Source: Branchiostoma floridae (lineage: Eukaryota > Chordata > Leptocardii > Amphioxiformes > Branchiostomatidae). Taken from it: DNA of 64,000 nucleotides. A program made the translations under genes and the position numbers. Position 1 is the first letter of the stretch. Each line of letters starts with the position of its first letter. Location: assembly GCF_000003815.2 (NCBI RefSeq), contig NC_049984.1, positions 10,612,234 to 10,676,233 of the forward strand, read 5' to 3'. This document shows positions 57,703 to 64,000 of this stretch, one piece after another. The notes beneath the pieces are model-generated. The model ran no database searches and was not told where the DNA came from. It saw only the letters and a program-made list of their open reading frames with translations.

Positions 57703-60700
57703 ATGTCCTACCCACACTTTGGATACTCTTTACCGTCGTCTTCTCAGGTAAGTTGGACTTAAGCCCAAGTGATGTGGCGATGGAGTTTAACCTTCGTCCA
57801 CTTTCCTAGGCTTGCCCATCGACCCCTGCAACTCGTACCTATAAGACCACCTCCTCATTTCGATTTTTTGCTGCTCATTTGCATCGCCTGACCCGAGGAA
57901 GCCGGGCCCGACTCACTCTTTGTTGTGTTCTCTCTCCACGGCAGTTGCTCATGTCCAGCCACGCCGCGTCGTGCTGCGAGGCCGGGCGGCCCATCATGTC
58001 GGACCCGCACACCGGCCAGGCCGTGTGCTCCTGTCAGTACGAGGGCAGGGTGGCCGGGCTGGTGCCGCCACGGGTCGGTGAGATGTCCCTCAGCAGCGTG
58101 TACGGCTCGCCGTACGCCGGCCAGGGCTACATCGCCTCCTTCGGTGCCGACCCGTCGGCCTTCTATTCCCCGTTGGTGAGTACGCATTATGGCCCCCGGC
58201 CTGTCACCTGTCACTAATGGCTTCCGTACGTAAATTCCAACCTTTATGTACACTTTATGTAGCCACTTAAATATACGTGATTTTCGGCCAGAAGCTGGTG
58301 ATAGACATACACAGCACTGCTTTTAAAAGAAGATCGCTTCAGCATAGTTGGCATCTCCCAGTTCTGCTATTGAAAATCTGTATTCAATTCCTCAATCTAC
58401 GCTTTAGATAGTTTTTTAAATGTAAGAAATAACAGAATCAAATATCCTGAACAGAAAGTTATGTCTGCCTTTTAATTGACCATATCCTTTTATTGGGATT
58501 TCCTTTCTAGGCGAACCCGTACGACCCGTCGGCAGGTCTACAGCAGCCCACCGCCTACTACCCGTACGACCCCGCCACGCTAGCCGCCGGCGCACAGTAC
58601 CATCCTTACGGCGGGTACGAGCACTTCTCATAACTTCATATTCCCTAAAAACCTTGCTGTAACAGTCTAACTTCATACAATAAACATTAGACGCTGTGTA
58701 GCTGTATATCCTACAGTGCGTCTAGTTTCATCTCTGTGTAGGGAAATATCATACAGGTGGTTGGAACTGGCTGTAGGGGAAAGGTGACGTTCAACCAAGC
58801 GTGTGTTGTGTTCTGTGTAATTACATGTTTGTTTGCCTTTTTAGTTTATTAGTTTTCCGTGTTCTGTATACTGTATTCAAGTATGCGTCTTCCTTATCTT
58901 TTAGTTATGGTCCGATGGATGGAACGCCTCGGAAAAACGCCACCAGAGACGCCACCAGCACTCTCAAAGCCTGGCTGAATGAGCACAAGAAAAACCCGTA
59001 CCCCACCAAGGGAGAGAAGATCATGCTCGCCATCATCACCAAAATGACTCTAACTCAGGTGTCCACATGGTTCGCGAACGCCAGGAGGAGACTCAAGAAG
59101 GAAAACAAAATGACCTGGTCGCCAAGGAATAAGAGTGGAGACGAGAGGAGGGAAGACGGGAGCGACAGTGAGAACGAGAATGACGATGAAGATGGGAGAG
59201 AAGGCGGAGAAGACAAAAACCAGGAGGATGATAGAGGTAAGACTTCGTATCAAATATAAACACATTTATATACATAAAGATCCCCTGTACAAACGGGTCG
59301 ATCTCGACTGGATTAGGAAGATTGCGATTTACGTGACCTAGCTTTTAGTATGGGTTTCACCTAATCCTGTGGCGCTGTAAATATTTTAGGTGATCCTGAT
59401 CCCTCCAACATTTACTCCGTTTGACTGAGCTCTACTCATACATCTTCCCGCTTCTTGTCATCTGTTACAGGACTGGAGGGAGACAGAGACAATCAGGAGT
59501 TGGATGTGGGAAATCCTTGTGAGGAAAACCGACAGGAAGACAACGCCAGCGGTTCGGTATCGGACTATCGGCCGCCGCCTCAGTCCTCCAGCCCCGCTGA
59601 TTCCCTGGGATCTATTAGTGCTGCACCGAGACCGGCCAGTCCCGAGCCCAGTCCCGCTGCGAACTCTGTACCGGTCCCGCCGATTCCTTCCGAAAACAAG
59701 CCAAAGATCTGGTCCTTAGCCGACACGGCGACCAGCAGTAGTCCGGGGTTGAGATCGGAGCCCCCACGGTCCCTTCCTACCGGTGCTATCCCGACCATAC
59801 CTGGACAATTCCCCGGACACCGACCCTTTGACTCTGTAGCTAACCTCCGCCACTGGGTGAACGGTTTTTCCCAACCCATTCGGACTCACGCCATGTCTTC
59901 CTCGCAGCCTGGAGCCGCTACCTCCGTGTTTAGCTCGGGACAGTTACCCACAGGCGTATCCTTAGCGGGACTTCCCGTCAGGACTCTCTCGGCCACGGCA
60001 CCGACAGGAGTACATGCCTTCCTCGGGAGAGAGCACGCCTTCCCCGGAGTAGCCAGGACACACTCCCCCGCTACAAACGAAGGTGGGTCATATGCAACAA
60101 TTTCAACAGCAACATTATGCTTTGTATCATGTTAATTTAGCCATTCTTACACATTATCTTTTATGTATGATTTTATGCGATTTCAGTTGATCAATTTTAA
60201 GATTTCGATTTTTCCGCAATATGACCCTTAACTGTGACTAAGTTGTAGCGGACAGTCCATACTGCAGGCGAATAGAAAAAAAAAAGAACAAACACATCAA
60301 AGCTTTAACATTGCTATCAAGTGTTACATTCGTTATCGACATGGATATCTTTGTTTTTGCACAAAAATAAGAATCCGGGTTACCATCACATATAATAGCG
60401 TCTGTAAATAATGGTCTGTTTTTGTTACTACTCATATTGTATCACCCTCACTATTCATTGTGCCGCTGCCGATCTTGTTTGTTTTCATAATTAAGACGAT
60501 AAATGCATCAACAACAATATGTTACCGGGTGAATGAATGGCGAAAATTATTCCCTTTTCAACATGGGGTGAAAAGGTAGAACTAAACGGTTCATATGTGA
60601 ATTCGTGCCCCGGTAATAATGCCCAATAAAAGAGCATACAACTGATATATAAAAAGGTTATAGGGTCACTGTAAGTGTAACATTAAAGCGTCACTTTTCT

Positions 60701-62222
60701 TAACTTCCAACAATGTGCAGGCAAATTTGACACGCAAACTCCCTATAGAAAATAGGCGTAGTAATAAACCGTGACAACAACAATGATACATCAAATTACT
60801 ACATTTTTATCATCACCAGTTAAGCTTCCAAACGCACCCGGCCTGACAGAACTGTTTTTCAGATTATGAAAATACGAATGTTTCCATAGTAGTCTTATTG
60901 TATCTTTATTTTTTATTGCGTTTGTGCAGTGTCAAATCCAACAAACGCTAGATACAGAGAAGGGCCCTACAGCGAGGGCCATCCAACCGCGTTCAAACCG
61001 GTACAAAAGAGGTAAGCGAGGTAAATTGAATTTCATTATCTTCTCTCAATACCAGTTGTCGTCCCTGCTATGAGTTACCTCTTCAACTCTGTCTCTCCTG
61101 GATTTTTCTCTCGTAAATTTTCGGCTTTTAAAGTCCTGCTTTTCATTCCGTATCATTGCTGATTTTGCGTTGCATGGAAATGCATTAGACACAGTAGCTC
61201 CTTTATAAACAGTTGGTGTATGGAATAAAAGCCAGGCGAATTTATAAACCTAGAGTCGGAATAAAAAGTCAAAAGCCCCTTTTAGAAAAGAAACCATAGT
61301 GCGGAATATAGACGTGTCCATGATTGAATATAAATGTAGTTAGGTGAATGAAGAAAGACATTTGAATAATTGTAATGTTAATTGCGAAAAGTGAATATTC
61401 TACTTAAGGTTACAGTCTTAGGGTTCACTTGGAAATGTCCGATGGGAGTCCTAAGGTGACTTCTCAAAACCATTCAAGCCACCTTCGAATTTACAAATCA
61501 TCTCAGAAGAACGATAAGACGTTATAAATCAGGAGAAGCGACTGTTTCTCGTCTGGGGTGTTGGCGCTAAGCGCGGGGTTACAGGGCCCGGCCCCGGCTC
61601 GCTGATGTGCTTGCTTACATTTACTTACGCGCCTAATTGATTTATAATCACACGTCATCAATAATGATTGTTTGAGTTATGACATCCGGGACAGAGTGGT
61701 GCGCGTGGATTGACGTGGTACTCTTCGGTAGTAAGGACTGAAATACGCGGATATTGTGTAGTGAGAAAGGTTTCCTTTCGTACATAGCTGTTTCTTATTG
61801 CTTTCTACTTATTATTTTCCATTTTTCTGCTTTTCTTTTGCTCTTGGCATCTTCATACAATTTACAGCGAAATAGAACAAGACACAAGGGTCGAAATATT
61901 TTCTATACAGTATTTCTCCATAACATGTCACACAGATCTACAAACGATATTTAGGTATGAATAAAAAGGAACACTTAAAGACTAGGACTCAACTGAATCA
62001 AACGAGTCATGAGGCAATTGATATATCTTTGAAATTACACAGTTGTGACTGTGATACACATTTATGAGATTTCCATATATCTGTTGTGTTGACAGCACAT
62101 TTCATGTTTATTTATTTCTATTTTTGTTTTCGTCCCATCTCAGGAGTAATGCTCCAGAGGAACAGTCCCAGCCCCGGGAGTTTGACGCCGCCGTAGCTCT
62201 CACCAATCTGTCTTCAAGATAG
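57703..62222 (+). CDS. Irx: Iroquois-class TALE homeobox transcription factor, 494 aa
   Basis: The coding sequence is join(57703..57747, 57945..58175, 58511..58614, 58905..59236, 59471..60082, 60930..61011, 62144..62222), 1485 nt ending in TAG. All introns are GT-AG and all phases agree. The N-terminus MSYPHFGY resembles vertebrate Irx proteins. The homeodomain (about residues 136-195, [18 protein letters not shown]...) has the TALE three-residue loop (PYP) and WFANARRR with alanine at position 50, typical of Iroquois proteins. An acidic run (~205-237) follows, then the Irx-conserved motif [10 protein letters not shown] (316-325). The C-terminus is Pro/Ser-rich and ends ALTNLSSR. Irx proteins bind ACATGT-type sites and act mainly as nuclear repressors in neural and mesodermal patterning. 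Which amphioxus paralog this is cannot be told here. Confidence 0.96.
58905..59236 (+). CDS. Irx: Irx homeobox exon (exon 4)
   Basis: This exon contains the whole homeodomain plus the acidic region. The acceptor is ttttag|T (phase 2) and the donor AGAG|GTAAGA (phase 1). The [17 protein letters not shown] recognition-helix region is intact, so the gene looks functional. Confidence 0.95.
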
Positions 62223-63276
62223 CGCCCGTGGGGTTCGAACCCGTGTCCTCAAGTACCGCGCCCTCGTCCTGTCTTCAATCGGCTTCTGGGATATGGGAAG
62301 GGGAGATAAGTCGTTTTTACAACGCCTTCAAACAATGACATTTTGTCAGAGTATCGTCGTATCATAGATTAACTATACATCTGCTTCCATGTGTATCTGT
62401 AACATCTATTTTGCCAAGCATTAAGTAAGGCTTTTTGGACAATAACTGCGTGTTACTGTGGCTGAAACAGTTGCCGTCAAATAGAAATGCAATTTTATTG
62501 TCTCATAACTCTCATTAGACATTTTGACATCCGATAATGTCTTTCCTTTAACTTAAGACACGGCCAAAATACAAATCATTCCATTTAATATCTCCCCGTG
62601 TAGATGGTACAGTATTTAAACGATATGTGAGGATTTCATTGACTGCGAAAATTAGTATTGCGAATTGTTACGCAAATAGTAGAAATGCTGCTAAACTTGA
62701 GAGCGCAATAGTCCGGACAGCGTACATACGTACAAGTCGTGAATTCACATCCTGAGGGCGATTACATCTGTGTTTTGTAAGGGCTGAAAATGACCGTTCC
62801 CAGAAATTGAAGCCAGATTTCTGCCAAAGACTTATGTCTGAATATGCTGCACTTTGTATATTTTCTATGAGAGAACCACCTGTACATAATTTCGCGCCAT
62901 AGTTTGTGAATGTCGGTTCTTACTGAACCGGTACTGAAGTGAGTAGACTTGTCTTCTCACTTTATCCGGTCGATGTTATGTGTGTATTTGTTGTTTGAGA
63001 AGCACAAGTGTGTAAGATTTAGAAAGAGAAAAAGAGGAATACTCTGATTTTCTTTAACTACGATTTTTATAGTAATTCTAGAAGCCTGTTGTTGGGTGGC
63101 TTGCCCGAAAGCAGACGACCCTGTGTTTTTAGCAACGACAGTGTTACACGGATGAGATTGTTTGCTAACGGTTGGACCACAGGGGATAACATGTTGTGTT
63201 GTGTCGTCCTAACATCTCCTGTAAACTCACCACTTTCCCTCGACAGGGTTTTAGAACAAAAAAACAACCTCCTACA

Positions 63277-63282
63277 AATAAA
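63277..63282 (+). terminator. Irx: Probable Irx poly(A) signal
   Basis: AATAAA is followed within ~25-60 nt by a GT-rich stretch (gtgagtgtgttttttgttgtgcggtg), the usual layout of a vertebrate-like poly(A) site. This gives a 3'UTR of ~1.1 kb. Confidence 0.6.
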
Positions 63283-63319
63283 TCCATTTTTGAGAAGAAG
63301 TAGTGAGTGAGTGTGTTTT

Positions 63320-64000
63320 TTGTTGTGCGGTGTTGCGGGGAAGGTTTTGTGTAGTGTAGGTCTAGTCAGGTGCGTGTCAGATAATCTACTGGCACAATAG
63401 GCGGTGGAAAACTCTATACGCTGTAGACTTCCCGCTTGGAACTGTGGCTGTACTGTATTTCCGTTGGCTTGTGGCTCAGCATTGTATTCTTCTGCAGCAG
63501 AAAAGTATCATTTTGGGGTTAATGTAACCCTGTTGGTGTGGCGTTACCGCGCCCTCCCAGACTAACACAGACACAGACCCGAAATTACGGAGAACATGAT
63601 CTGTGATCTGCAGTTTTGATAACCTGATTTAGTGTTTCTACCAGTATTATCATGCCGGGGGTAATATGGTTAGATCTGATATTGTGTGGCGGTGCGCTCG
63701 GCACTTGCCTAACTGTGTGCTTCCACCTGCAAGTGTCGGGTCGGGTTACCGGTAACACTTGCTCCACGCCGCCTCACAGAAAGACAAATGTACAGGCATC
63801 TTGCCCCTGGACAAGGGGGTTGGAAGGGGCATGTACATTTGGGAGATTCGTTATTGACGAGGAAAACATCGTCTTGGGGGATGACAGAATTAGGCTACTG
63901 CCCCTTCCATGTCCACAAAACGCCTGGCCGATGGTGGCGGTATTGTTTGGGGGAAGTAGACATGTGTTTACTACGGCAACAATGTCTTTTCACGCCGTGT
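63320..64000. other. Downstream of Irx, no gene recognised
   Basis: Sequence after the presumed poly(A) site. No coding exon or repeat was recognised up to the window edge. Confidence 0.4.

Overview
The window looks like chordate genomic DNA, most likely a cephalochordate (amphioxus, Branchiostoma). The reasons are spliced genes with clear GT-AG introns, an Iroquois (Irx) TALE-homeobox gene in a long gene-poor region, a Ca8-type carbonic-anhydrase-related gene, non-LTR retrotransposon remnants and many small inverted-repeat elements. The organism is inferred from gene content and repeat style; no database search was possible. All exon boundaries and alignments below were worked out by eye.

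Layout. (1) 0-8 kb: two C2H2 zinc-finger genes in divergent (head-to-head) orientation, at 19-1932 (-) and 5517-8074 (+, two exons). Both start with the same unusual C2HC finger but carry quite different finger arrays. Between them lies a 1.5 kb inverted-repeat element, at 2291-3794, packed with about 23 short hairpins. (2) 10.2-25.0 kb: a complete Ca8 ortholog with eight core coding exons, two alternative first coding exons (10248 and 18117), and a plausible 60-nt in-frame cassette exon. Its first intron holds a Harbinger-like MITE and a 5'-truncated CR1/Jockey-like LINE. (3) 25-57 kb: a desert of about 32 kb with no credible protein gene. It contains three minisatellites (24-, 18- and 36-bp units), a ~122-bp tandem duplication, small foldback elements and, most strikingly, two pairs of duplicated noncoding blocks in the same order and orientation about 24 kb apart. 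One pair contains a 101-bp run that is identical in both copies. (4) 57.7-62.2 kb: an Irx gene of seven coding exons encoding 494 residues, with a likely poly(A) site near 63.28 kb.

How the parts relate. Irx genes are developmental transcription factors, and in vertebrates they lie in gene deserts full of long-range enhancers. The desert here and its duplicated conserved blocks fit an Irx regulatory landscape, with the blocks as candidate duplicated enhancers. Ca8 proteins are non-catalytic carbonic anhydrases; in vertebrates Ca8 binds the IP3 receptor. The copy here has lost one of the three zinc-ligand histidines, as known family members have. No functional link between Ca8, the zinc-finger genes and Irx is visible beyond proximity.
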